32,546 nt of DNA from an uncultured Collinsella sp. (GTDB lineage Bacteria; Actinomycetota; Coriobacteriia; Coriobacteriales; Coriobacteriaceae). The position numbers were made by a program, and so were the translations under genes. How positions within the stretch are numbered: the stretch's first letter is position 1; each line of letters starts with the position of its first letter. The DNA lies in NCBI GenBank assembly GCA_934654765.1, contig CAKUGX010000009.1, positions 1 through 32,546 on the forward strand, in the 5' to 3' direction. The notes under the pieces are model-generated. The model made no database searches, was not told the DNA's origin, and worked only from the letters and a program-made list of their open reading frames with translations. Of the stretch, positions 7,941 to 15,044 are shown in pieces.

Positions 7941-9347
7941 GTGGCAGGTAAAAAGTTCTCCCTGTTCGAGGTCATCCTCTCGGTTATCTGCGTTGTCTTT
8001 ACCATCGAGGCGGCCGCTCCGGCATCTGCCATGGGTAACGTGCAGTTCTTCTGGTGGATTTTCCTCATCATTACGTTTTTGCTTCCCTATGGCCTGGTGG
8101 TGGCCGAGCTCGGTACGGCGTTCGATTCCGAGGGCGGCCTGTACGATTGGGTTCGCCTGGGCTTGGGCGACCGTTGGGGCGCCCGCTGCTCCTGGTGCTA
8201 TTGGGTCAACTTTCCACTGTGGGTAGCAAGTATCGCCTGCATGTTTCCCAGTGTCATCAATGCGGTATGGGGCATCGAATTTTCGCTTGGGGTCCGAATT
8301 GCCATCGAGCTTGCCTTTGTGTGGGGCGTCACGGTCATGGCAATGCAGCCGGTGGCCGAGGCCGATTGGGTCATGGATGGCGGCGCCGTCATCAAGGTGC
8401 TCATTACCGCCGTGGTGGGAATCGTCGGCATCTGGTTTGCCTGCAACAACGGCTTTGCCAACGATATGTCGCTCAAGACTTTCATTCCAGATCTGGGCGA
8501 CACCAATTCATTGACATACCTATCGATCATCCTATTCAACTTTATGGGCTTTGAGGTGGTCGCGACCTTTGCCAGCACGATGAAAAACCCGTCGCGCGAT
8601 ATCCCCAAGGCGGTTACCGCCGGTGGCGTTGCCATCGCGGCGATCTACATTATCTGTGGCATCGGTATTGGAGCCGCGGTTCCCACCGAGCAGCTTTCAC
8701 TCGATTCGGGCATTGTGGACGCGGTTGCCGCCATGGTGGGGCGCGCTCGCCCGCTGACGATGGTCGTGGGCATGGCCTTTTTGGTGACGCTGTTCGCCAA
8801 CATGATCTGCTGGAGTTTTGGCGTCAACAACGTGGCGAGCTATGCCGCGCGCCATGGTAACATGCCGCGCCCCTTTGCGCTGGTGTCCAAGAAGACCGGC
8901 ATGCCTAATGGCTCGGCACTCATTAACGGTTGTTTTGCCAGCTTGGTGCTGCTACTTCAGATTCCGCTGGGCGAAGGTTCCGACGTCTTTTGGGTCTTCT
9001 TCTCGATGAACGTCGTCTTTCTGCTCATGAGCTATATCCCGATGTTCCCGGCGTTTTGGCGCCTGCGTAAATACGACGACCGCCCGCGGGTGTTTCGCGC
9101 GCCCTTCGAGGGCAAGGTGCTTGCGGTAGCGCTTGCGGTGCCGGTGGTAGAACTCGTGCTTTCGATTGTTGCGACAATCGTGCCGCTTAACAGCTCGCCC
9201 GCCGAGATGTCAAAGTTGCCGATCCTCTTGGGTGTGGTGATCGGCGTGTTGCTGGGCGAGGTTTCGCGCCTCATATCGCGCCGCGGCCGCAGTGTCGACA
9301 ATCCCGGCGTCGGTGCAAGGGAGTCAGGTTACTTTGCATCAAAATAG
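7941..9347 (+). CDS. APC-family amino acid/polyamine permease, second copy
   Basis: The 468-residue protein has about 12 membrane segments and is a clear paralogue of the permease at 4383: both share FFWWIFLI-x-TFLLPYG near the N-terminus, GFANDMS near residue 175, and SYIPMFPAF or TYIPMFPAF near the C-terminus. It likely imports agmatine or exchanges it for putrescine, but could serve a related cation such as arginine or ornithine. The GTG start at 7941 is supported by GGGGGAG six bases upstream and by alignment with the paralogue. It is preceded by a terminator-like attenuator, so its expression may be conditional even when the deiminase upstream is on. It ends in a palindromic terminator. 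Confidence 0.82.
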   Translation: MAGKKFSLFEVILSVICVVFTIEAAAPASAMGNVQFFWWIFLIITFLLPYGLVVAELGTAFDSEGGLYDWVRLGLGDRWGARCSWCYWVNFPLWVASIACMFPSVINAVWGIEFSLGVRIAIELAFVWGVTVMAMQPVAEADWVMDGGAVIKVLITAVVGIVGIWFACNNGFANDMSLKTFIPDLGDTNSLTYLSIILFNFMGFEVVATFASTMKNPSRDIPKAVTAGGVAIAAIYIICGIGIGAAVPTEQLSLDSGIVDAVAAMVGRARPLTMVVGMAFLVTLFANMICWSFGVNNVASYAARHGNMPRPFALVSKKTGMPNGSALINGCFASLVLLLQIPLGEGSDVFWVFFSMNVVFLLMSYIPMFPAFWRLRKYDDRPRVFRAPFEGKVLAVALAVPVVELVLSIVATIVPLNSSPAEMSKLPILLGVVIGVLLGEVSRLISRRGRSVDNPGVGARESGYFASK

Positions 9348-9377
9348 TAGCGCCGCGAGTTGCACGGCGCTTGATGC
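9336..9377. terminator. Convergent terminator hairpin
   Basis: GCATCAA (9336-9342) pairs with TTGATGC (9371-9377) and GCGCCG (9350-9355) with CGGCGC (9365-9370), with an unpaired AATAGTA on one side. It lies between the ends of the second permease (plus) and the small ORF (minus) and overlaps the permease stop. Confidence 0.5.
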
Positions 9378-9385
9378 ATCTTGGA

Positions 9386-9577
9386 TTACTGTTCGCGGTG
9401 CTCGGGATCAGAAGCGAGCTTAGGCGCAAAGTAGGGGACGTGGCCCAGGTAAGGGCAGCTGTCCGTGCGTTCGTCGACAACACAGGGGATATCGTCGTAG
9501 GTGAGTGAGTCGCTCAGGCGGGCGATGGCCTTGGCTGCAGGAGCGACGAGCATCTTGAGCGGTGCGATAGGCGCCAT
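9386..9577 (-). CDS. Small protein of unknown function (63 residues)
   Basis: A 63-codon frame begins with ATG behind a clear AAAAGGAGA ribosome-binding site and ends just before a terminator hairpin, which argues that it is translated. The N-terminal third is alanine-rich and mildly amphipathic (MAPIAPLKMLVAPAAKAIAR). The middle is acidic and has two cysteines, Cys32 and Cys41, the second in a CPYLGHVPYF stretch. There is no signal peptide or obvious membrane span. I do not recognise a family. Its position among the agmatine genes may be chance. Confidence 0.6.
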   Translation of the reverse strand: MAPIAPLKMLVAPAAKAIARLSDSLTYDDIPCVVDERTDSCPYLGHVPYFAPKLASDPEHREQ

Positions 9578-9683
9578 GGCATCTCCTTTTCTTCATGCGA
9601 CCCGTGTTTTGGCGTGAATGTATACGCCGCAAGTCTAGCATCCCGCCGCGGAGAGCTTCAAACCACCACAAAGGTGATGAGCA

Positions 9684-9899
9684 GATGCAAGTGAGTAGAC
9701 TTTTTTGAACTTACCGAGCACATCGCAACAAATACTCAATAAAACCGCAGGTCAGAGCTGTGGCGTTTTGGGGCGTGCTTGGTCTCCTACAAAAAGCCTA
9801 CTCACTTGGTTTTTTTGCTAGAAGACCGCCGCGATGGAAGGCAGCTCCCTCGTGGCGGCAGACATTTGCCCAGATAAAACCTGCCAAAATAAACCTGTC
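9684..9899 (+). repeat. 216-bp structured intergenic element, copy B
   Basis: This copy has exactly the length of 1652-1867. AAGTGAGTAG near the start pairs with CTACTCACTT near 9798-9807; ACCGAGCAC (9713-9721) pairs with GTGCTTGGT (9775-9783). The outer pair here is A-T where copy A has G-C, a compensatory change. A second hairpin, CCGCCGCGA...TCGTGGCGG, follows, then the conserved CCAGATAAAACC tail. It fills most of the otherwise empty interval between the small ORF (start 9577) and the LuxR gene (end 9975); the rest of that interval holds nothing I can name. Confidence 0.75.
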
Positions 9900-9974
9900 T
9901 ACTCTTTGAGCCAGAGCCGACAATAATTCAAATGGCGAAATCAAAGGGTGTTCTCCGTATGGAGGGCGCTCTTT

Positions 9975-10778
9975 TTATCGCGGGATGTTTTGCGTGGCAG
10001 TCATGAGGCCCAGGCGGTTGCTGACGCCGAGCTTGCGATAGAGGGCGTTGACATGCTTTTTTACGGTCGACTCCGAGATATAGAGCTCCTCGGCCATTTC
10101 GCGGTTGGTCTTGCCGGCAAGCATCATCTTGAGCACCTCTGCCTCGCGGGGGAGGACTTCGAGCTCGCTGATGAGCGCCTCTAAGGGGTTCTCGCAAGCT
10201 TGCTGTGCGGTGCTCTGCGCAAGGATCCCGTACAGGCGCAGGCTCAGGTGCCGCGCGAGCTGGCGCAGGGCTTCGAGCTCTTCGTCCGAAAAATCCCCCG
10301 CTTCTCGTGCGCGAAACAGCGTGAGCGACCCCAGGGATGTGCCCCCGTGCGCGAGCGTGGCAGTGCAGCCATAGTAGATGCCGAGCGGCTTCATCCACTC
10401 CTGATAGATGGGCGTTGCGTTGCGGCGCTCGACATCCACGAGGTCCAGGTCGCGATAAACATGCACGTTGTGAACGTCAAAGCTCCAAAGGGTGTAGTCA
10501 AAGGCGGCATAGCGTTCGTAGTAGCTCTCGAGCTGGTCTTCTGTCATGCCACGGGCAACGGGGCTTACGAATTCTGTCTGTCCGTGTGTGCCGGCGCGTG
10601 CGATATCAAACATCGAGGCCCGGTGCGATATTACCTGATTAACCCTATCAAGAAGCCCGGCTTGAAGCGTGGCGAAGTCGCCGCAGCCATGAATCCATAA
10701 GGCGCATTCGTTGAGGGCGGACCAGCGGTTCCCGTGGATCTCATCGGGGTTAAAGCGGGTATGCGTGGTATTGGTCAT
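9975..10778 (-). CDS. LuxR-family transcriptional regulator (soluble)
   Basis: The 267-residue protein has an N-terminal region of about 190 residues that looks like a GAF-type or autoinducer-type sensor (SLGSLTLFRAREAGDFSDEE near 150-170 is typical of GAF-like domains). A LuxR helix-turn-helix follows at about 205-260, with LPREAEVLKMMLAGKTNREM and STVKKHVNALYRKLGVSNR. There are no membrane spans. AAAGGAC precedes the ATG. The gene is divergent from the second agmatine deiminase across 181 bp, so it is the likely local regulator of that gene, perhaps responding to agmatine or a metabolite; this is inference from position. Confidence 0.85.
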   Translation of the reverse strand: MTNTTHTRFNPDEIHGNRWSALNECALWIHGCGDFATLQAGLLDRVNQVISHRASMFDIARAGTHGQTEFVSPVARGMTEDQLESYYERYAAFDYTLWSFDVHNVHVYRDLDLVDVERRNATPIYQEWMKPLGIYYGCTATLAHGGTSLGSLTLFRAREAGDFSDEELEALRQLARHLSLRLYGILAQSTAQQACENPLEALISELEVLPREAEVLKMMLAGKTNREMAEELYISESTVKKHVNALYRKLGVSNRLGLMTATQNIPR

Positions 10779-10959
10779 GGATGTCCTTTCATGCGGCTTT
10801 GTCAGTATGACACGTCTCGCGCGCCACTAGAACTTTAGGTCAGTGAACGGGGTCCTTTTGGGTGGCGAAAGGGTCCCCTAGGCCCATTGAGAGTGGGCTT
10901 CCGGAGCCGCACAATGGGGCCGTCATCACAAAGGGTCGTCCATATCGTTAGGAGCCAAC
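10779..10959. promoter_or_regulatory. Divergent promoter region between the soluble LuxR gene and the second agmatine deiminase
   Basis: It contains GTGAACGG (10843-10850), as in the two palindromes before ptcA, a hairpin GCCCA-TTGAGAG-TGGGC (10882-10898), an imperfect arm pair GGGGTCCTTT/AAAGGGTCCCC, and TAGGAG before the ATG at 10960. No -10/-35 assignment is secure. Confidence 0.4.
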
Positions 10960-12081
10960 ATGAAGACCATTTACGAGAGCGAGTCTACGCCAAAGAAGGA
11001 CGGATTCTACATGCCCGGCGAGTACGAGGAGCAGGAGCGCACCTGGATTTTGTGGCCGCATCGTTCGGATGTGTGGCGCTGCGGTGCCAAGCCGGCGCAA
11101 AAGGTCTTTACCGAGATTATTAAGACCGTTGCGCGCTTCCAACCCATCACCGTTGGTGTCAATGCCGAGGATTTCCCTGCGGTGTGCGAGATTTTCGATG
11201 GCGTTGAGAACGTGCGCGTTATCCACATGGAGTACAACGACAGCTGGATTCGCGACCCCGGCCCGGCGTTCCTTGTTAATGACAATGGTGAGGTTGCTCT
11301 TTCGCACTTCCACTTTAATGCTTACGGCGGTTTCATTGACGGCCTGTATTTCCCGTGGGACAAGGACGCTTCCATTGGCCTGCAGGTGGCACAGCTTGAG
11401 CAGGTTAACCGCTATCGTCCCGAGGATTACATCCTCGAGGGCGGCTCGTTTAACTGCGACGGACAGGGCACCGTGGTGACCACCGAGATGTGCCTGCTCA
11501 ATGAGGACCGCAACCCCCAGTACACCAAGGAGCAGATCGAGGAGAAGCTTGCCGAGTACCTGGGCATCGAGAAGGTCATTTGGATCAAGGACGGCATCGA
11601 CCCGTTTGAGACCAACGGGCACGTGGACGATGTTGCATGCTTTAGTGCGCCCGGCGAGGTCTGCTGCATGTGGACCGACGATCCCAACCATAAGTTCTAC
11701 AAGGAGTGCCAGGAGGCCTTCAAGACGCTCTCCGAGGCGACCGATGCCAAGGGCCGCAAGCTCAAGATCCACAAGGTGATTATGCCTGCGACCTCGGTAT
11801 ATATGACCGAAGAGGAGGCCAGCACGATTGACCCCGTCGAGGGCGTGCTGCCGCGTACCCCCGAGGACGCTTTCGAGCCGAGCTACCTCAACTTCCTGCC
11901 CATCAACGGGGCGGTGCTGGTGCCACAGTTCGGCGATCCCAATGACGCCCAGGCGCTCAAGGATATCCAGGCTGCTTATCCGGACCGTGAAGTCATCGGT
12001 ATCATGACTCGCGAGGTTATCTACGGCGGCGGCAACATCCACTGCATCACCCAGCAGCAGCCCAAGGCGCGCTGCAAGTAG
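10960..12081 (+). CDS. aguA: Agmatine deiminase
   Basis: This is the canonical agmatine deiminase of the window: 373 residues, close to the usual 365-375. It shows WIRDPGP (96-102), LEGGS (159-163), NGHVDD (219-224) and the nucleophile motif GGGNIHC with Cys362. It converts agmatine to N-carbamoylputrescine, the substrate of PtcA. TAGGAG precedes the ATG. It stands alone, divergent from a LuxR regulator and closed by its own terminator, so it can be expressed separately from the copy at 6190. The two copies share the MRTI/MKTI-x-ESESTPK-x-DGF start and are paralogues rather than a recent duplication, since identity is well below complete. Confidence 0.93.
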   Translation: MKTIYESESTPKKDGFYMPGEYEEQERTWILWPHRSDVWRCGAKPAQKVFTEIIKTVARFQPITVGVNAEDFPAVCEIFDGVENVRVIHMEYNDSWIRDPGPAFLVNDNGEVALSHFHFNAYGGFIDGLYFPWDKDASIGLQVAQLEQVNRYRPEDYILEGGSFNCDGQGTVVTTEMCLLNEDRNPQYTKEQIEEKLAEYLGIEKVIWIKDGIDPFETNGHVDDVACFSAPGEVCCMWTDDPNHKFYKECQEAFKTLSEATDAKGRKLKIHKVIMPATSVYMTEEEASTIDPVEGVLPRTPEDAFEPSYLNFLPINGAVLVPQFGDPNDAQALKDIQAAYPDREVIGIMTREVIYGGGNIHCITQQQPKARCK

Positions 12082-12121
12082 AGGCGGTTGCAGGCACGCG
12101 GGGTAGTGTCGATATGACCTG

Positions 12122-12155
12122 GGGCCCGCTGGCGCACACGCTGGCGGGCCCTTTT
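12122..12155 (+). terminator. Rho-independent terminator of the second agmatine deiminase
   Basis: GGGCCCGC (12122-12129) pairs with GCGGGCCC (12144-12151), followed by TTTT. Confidence 0.8.
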
Positions 12156-12220
12156 GCGTGCGGCGGGCAGCGTTGCACGCGGGCACTCGGGTCTAAGCGA
12201 GGGTACCAGGGGCCTTGCTT

Positions 12221-12253
12221 ATCGTCGATAGTTGGTCTAGAATCGTCGATAGT
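12221..12253 (+). promoter_or_regulatory. Direct repeat operator candidate before the AlbA_2 gene
   Basis: The 12-mer ATCGTCGATAGT occurs at 12221-12232 and again at 12242-12253, exactly 21 bp (two helical turns) apart. Each contains the dyad ATCGTCGAT. The second copy ends 18 bases before the start codon, a position suited to autorepression. Confidence 0.5.
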
Positions 12254-12270
12254 CGATGATAGGGGGTAGC

Positions 12271-13821
12271 ATGCAGCTTGTTGAAAGTGAGACCGTGGAG
12301 TTCAAGTGCACATTTACCCCTAAGCTGCTCAAAGCTGTGGTGGCGTTTGCCAATTCGAATGGCGGTACCTTGTATATCGGAATCGACGATTTTGGCAGCA
12401 TCGTCGGCGTGGACGATATCGATGCCACCATGCTTCAATGCTCTAATGCAATAACCGATGGCGTGTATCCCGACGTTTCTGAAATCACGACGGTCTCCGC
12501 ATTGGACATCGATGGCACAGCGTTGGTGAAAATCGAGGTGGAAGCGGGTCCTCACAAGCCGTACTGCCTGTGCTCGAAGGGATTTGTTCCCGCCGGGGTA
12601 TATCGGCGCCTAGGTCCTGCCAACGTGCCCATCGAGATGCCCCAGATCCGCTCGATGATCAAGCGCACCGACGGCGATTATTTTGAGACCGCGCGCTCTC
12701 ATGAACAGAGCTTGACGTTTTTTGAAGCCGAGCGGGTCTTTAGGCGCGCGGAGATTACGTTTGACCAAACCTCTCAAAAGAATCTCGGCCTTATCGATGA
12801 GCTGGGCTTTTACACCAATTTGGCACTGCTGGTCTCTGACCAAAACCCCTTTGCAGTCCGCGCTGGCCTCTTCAACGACGATGCGTATACCGAGTTTATC
12901 GACCGTCAGGATGGCGAGGGCTCGATCTTCAGGCAGATAGAGGATATCGAACGGTTCCTCAATATATCGAACGCAACGCGTATGTACTTTGTGCCGGGAA
13001 GGCTCGATCGCATAGATAAGGACGACTATCCCCGCGAGGCTGTTCGAGAGGGAATTCTGAACCTGTTTATCCATCGCGACTACGAATCTTCGGTGGCGTC
13101 TCTTATCAAGATGAGCCGTACGGCGCTTGAATTTACCAATGCGGGAGGGCCGCAGCACATCAGCGTCGAGGAGGCGCTTGCGGGCGGCTCGGACGCTCGG
13201 AATCCAAAGCTGCAACTGCTCTTTTTGCGTCTGGGAATGGTTGAGGCGTTTGGAACGGGCCTCAAGGGGATCCGTGCGCTCTATGAGGCAGAAGGGTTGG
13301 AACCCGAGGTCTGCGCCTACCCTGCAATGTTTAGGTTGTCGCTGCCCAACGTCAACGCCGTGCGCAATTCCTATCTGACGCCTCGTGGCAATAGCGGTCC
13401 CAACTTGCGTGGGGATTACAGCGATTATGAGCAGCTCGAGCGGGAAGGGGCGCTGCCGCCCGATGTTTCGCAGGCGTTTGCATCCGTGCGAGCGCAGCGA
13501 GAGGGGCACGTGTCGATGAATGGCGACTGCGGCCACGAGGTGCGTGCCAAGCTCGTGGAGGAGCTTGGCTTTGATGTTGCGTGCAAGGCGTCCGCGATGC
13601 TACAGGATGTCTCGGACGAGCGACGTGGTGGATACGCTCGCACCTTGATTCGCTTTGCCCTTGAGCGGCCCCGCGGTTTTACGCGCCAGGATGCTTCGGA
13701 CGCTCTGGGAACTGGGCGCGACGTGACGCTGCGGGTTATCAACGGTTTGCTTGAGGAAGGCGCACTCGTTAAAGAGGGGCGCGCTCGGGCGACGAGATAT
13801 CGCGCTGTCGGGCAGGTTTAG
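12271..13821 (+). CDS. AlbA_2 (Schlafen-type) domain ATP-binding regulator
   Basis: The 516-residue protein starts with a Schlafen AlbA_2 domain (about residues 1-115; ESETVEFK near the start and FANSNGGTLYIGIDD near 30-45). The middle, about 225-340, has features of the COG2865-type HATPase region (PREAVREGILNLFIHRDY, then AFGTGLKGIR). A winged-helix-like segment lies at the C-terminus (about 455-510). Such proteins are usually annotated as ATP-binding proteins or RecG-like transcriptional regulators; their real function is poorly known, and some occur in defence or mobile contexts. AGGGGG before the ATG at 12271 favours that start over an in-frame ATG at 12256. It is a single-gene unit with a repeated upstream motif. 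Confidence 0.8.
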   Translation: MQLVESETVEFKCTFTPKLLKAVVAFANSNGGTLYIGIDDFGSIVGVDDIDATMLQCSNAITDGVYPDVSEITTVSALDIDGTALVKIEVEAGPHKPYCLCSKGFVPAGVYRRLGPANVPIEMPQIRSMIKRTDGDYFETARSHEQSLTFFEAERVFRRAEITFDQTSQKNLGLIDELGFYTNLALLVSDQNPFAVRAGLFNDDAYTEFIDRQDGEGSIFRQIEDIERFLNISNATRMYFVPGRLDRIDKDDYPREAVREGILNLFIHRDYESSVASLIKMSRTALEFTNAGGPQHISVEEALAGGSDARNPKLQLLFLRLGMVEAFGTGLKGIRALYEAEGLEPEVCAYPAMFRLSLPNVNAVRNSYLTPRGNSGPNLRGDYSDYEQLEREGALPPDVSQAFASVRAQREGHVSMNGDCGHEVRAKLVEELGFDVACKASAMLQDVSDERRGGYARTLIRFALERPRGFTRQDASDALGTGRDVTLRVINGLLEEGALVKEGRARATRYRAVGQV

Positions 13822-13832
13822 GGACGGGCGGT

Positions 13833-13873
13833 CCGGCCCCCTGGGTTATTCCTGGGCAGAGGCCAAGGGCCGG
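13833..13873. terminator. Possible hairpin between convergent genes
   Basis: CCGGCCC (13833-13839) pairs with GGGCCGG (13867-13873) across a 27-base loop between the AlbA_2 gene and the convergent acetyltransferase gene. There is no T-run. Confidence 0.3.
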
Positions 13874-13903
13874 GTGCCCGGCTCGCCTTGATTGAAGGGG
13901 TAC

Positions 13904-14548
13904 TTAGAGCGTGCCTCCGTACATATAGACGATAAATCCGTCGCCGGTGTCCTGGCTGTGATCCTCCAAGATGCGCTTCATGTTGAGGTGCTCGTAGAAC
14001 TGCCAATCGGAGTTGCAGTCGCTCATCAGGAAGAATTTGGTGCACCCGGCTTTGGCGAGTTCGGCGCGCGCAAGGTCGATGAGCGCACGGCCGAGCCCCT
14101 TGCCCTGCCATTCGGGCACGATGATGATCAGGTTGAGCTGGCCCTGGGCATATTCGTTGCCCGTGGCGGCAAAGCGGTCGGCTGTTGCCTTCTCGCGGCT
14201 ATCGCCAAAGAGCGAGCCTTCGAGCTTGGCATCGGCGGTCTTTGCCATCTCGGCTGCCTGGGCGAACATCTCGTTGTAGCAGGGCTCCCACGTGGGATTG
14301 GTGCGTGGTTTGCCGTCTTCGAAGATGCCGATGCAGCAAGCGGCGATGATGCGGCCTTCAGCTTCGGCAACGAGCGCGATGGGGGAGCGCTGCAGCTGCA
14401 TGGCGATGTTAAAGCGCGCACAGAAATCGGCGGCTTCGACGTCGCCTCGGTTGCGCAACGCGTTGCACCACAGCTGGTTGTAGATGGCGGCGATGCCGGC
14501 CAGGTCATCGAGCGTGGCGGCGCGCAGGGTTACGTTGTCAAGGCTCAT
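13904..14548 (-). CDS. GNAT-family N-acetyltransferase
   Basis: The 214-residue protein starts with the usual GNAT opening (VTLRAATLDDLAGIAAIYNQ) and carries the acetyl-CoA loop QGKGLGRALIDLARAELAKAG at about 155-175, preceded by a beta strand LNLIIIVPEW. The C-terminal FYEHLNMKRILED is also typical (motif B). Substrate is unknown; a small-molecule amine or protein N-terminus are both possible. The ATG at 14548 follows AAGGAG at ideal spacing; the longer frame to 14563 would begin with TTG inside that site and is rejected. It appears to be a single-gene unit. Confidence 0.87.
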   Translation of the reverse strand: MSLDNVTLRAATLDDLAGIAAIYNQLWCNALRNRGDVEAADFCARFNIAMQLQRSPIALVAEAEGRIIAACCIGIFEDGKPRTNPTWEPCYNEMFAQAAEMAKTADAKLEGSLFGDSREKATADRFAATGNEYAQGQLNLIIIVPEWQGKGLGRALIDLARAELAKAGCTKFFLMSDCNSDWQFYEHLNMKRILEDHSQDTGDGFIVYMYGGTL

Positions 14549-14665
14549 GGAGGCTCCTTCCAAGTTGGGTCAGGCCACTTTTGAGTGTGACATGGCCGCA
14601 GGGCGCCCGCATCAATCATTCGGCAGACGACCCCCGATCCCACGGGGGCGGAGGGCTCCAAGAGG

Positions 14666-14766
14666 GAATGAGAGTGGATTATCGGACGCCCGCTCGACGA
14701 GAGTGGATAATCTTCCACTTTCGCCCGAAAAGCAGGCCAAAAACGGGAGATTATCCACTCTCATTC
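14666..14766. repeat. Palindromic repeat with one right arm and two left arms
   Basis: GATTATCCACTCTCATTC (14749-14766) can pair with GAATGAGAGTGGATTATC (14666-14683, one mismatch). AGATTATCCACTCTC (14748-14762) can instead pair perfectly with GAGAGTGGATAATCT (14699-14713). The two pairings exclude each other. The region codes for nothing I can support. Confidence 0.55.
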
Positions 14767-14767
14767 T

Positions 14768-14828
14768 GGGTAGTCGTTGGGGACGTTCTTAAACGACCAG
14801 TCATTAAAGAACACCCAATGACTATCCC
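14768..14828. repeat. Imperfect palindrome
   Basis: GGGTAGTCGTTGGGGACGTT and the following CTT pair imperfectly with 14806-14828 (AAAGAACACCCAATGACTAT then CCC). It sits between the preceding palindrome and the insertion sequence; a further CTGCCGGCAG dyad follows at about 14842. These look like remnants of intergenic repeats. Confidence 0.45.
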
Positions 14829-15044
14829 AAGGAATATCCCAGACTGCCGGCAGAAAAGGAACGTCCCTAACTGCCGCATCCGGAGCAAGACAACGCCGCA
14901 GGTAGAGGACGGACAGACACTATGACCCAATCCGAGGGCACGGAAACGACAGGAGCCTCCACTCGTGACCGCGGGTCGAGGCTGCGACAATGTTGTTGAA
15001 GTGCCAGAGGCGCAGCCGCACCGCAACGAGGTTGGGAGGCTCCC

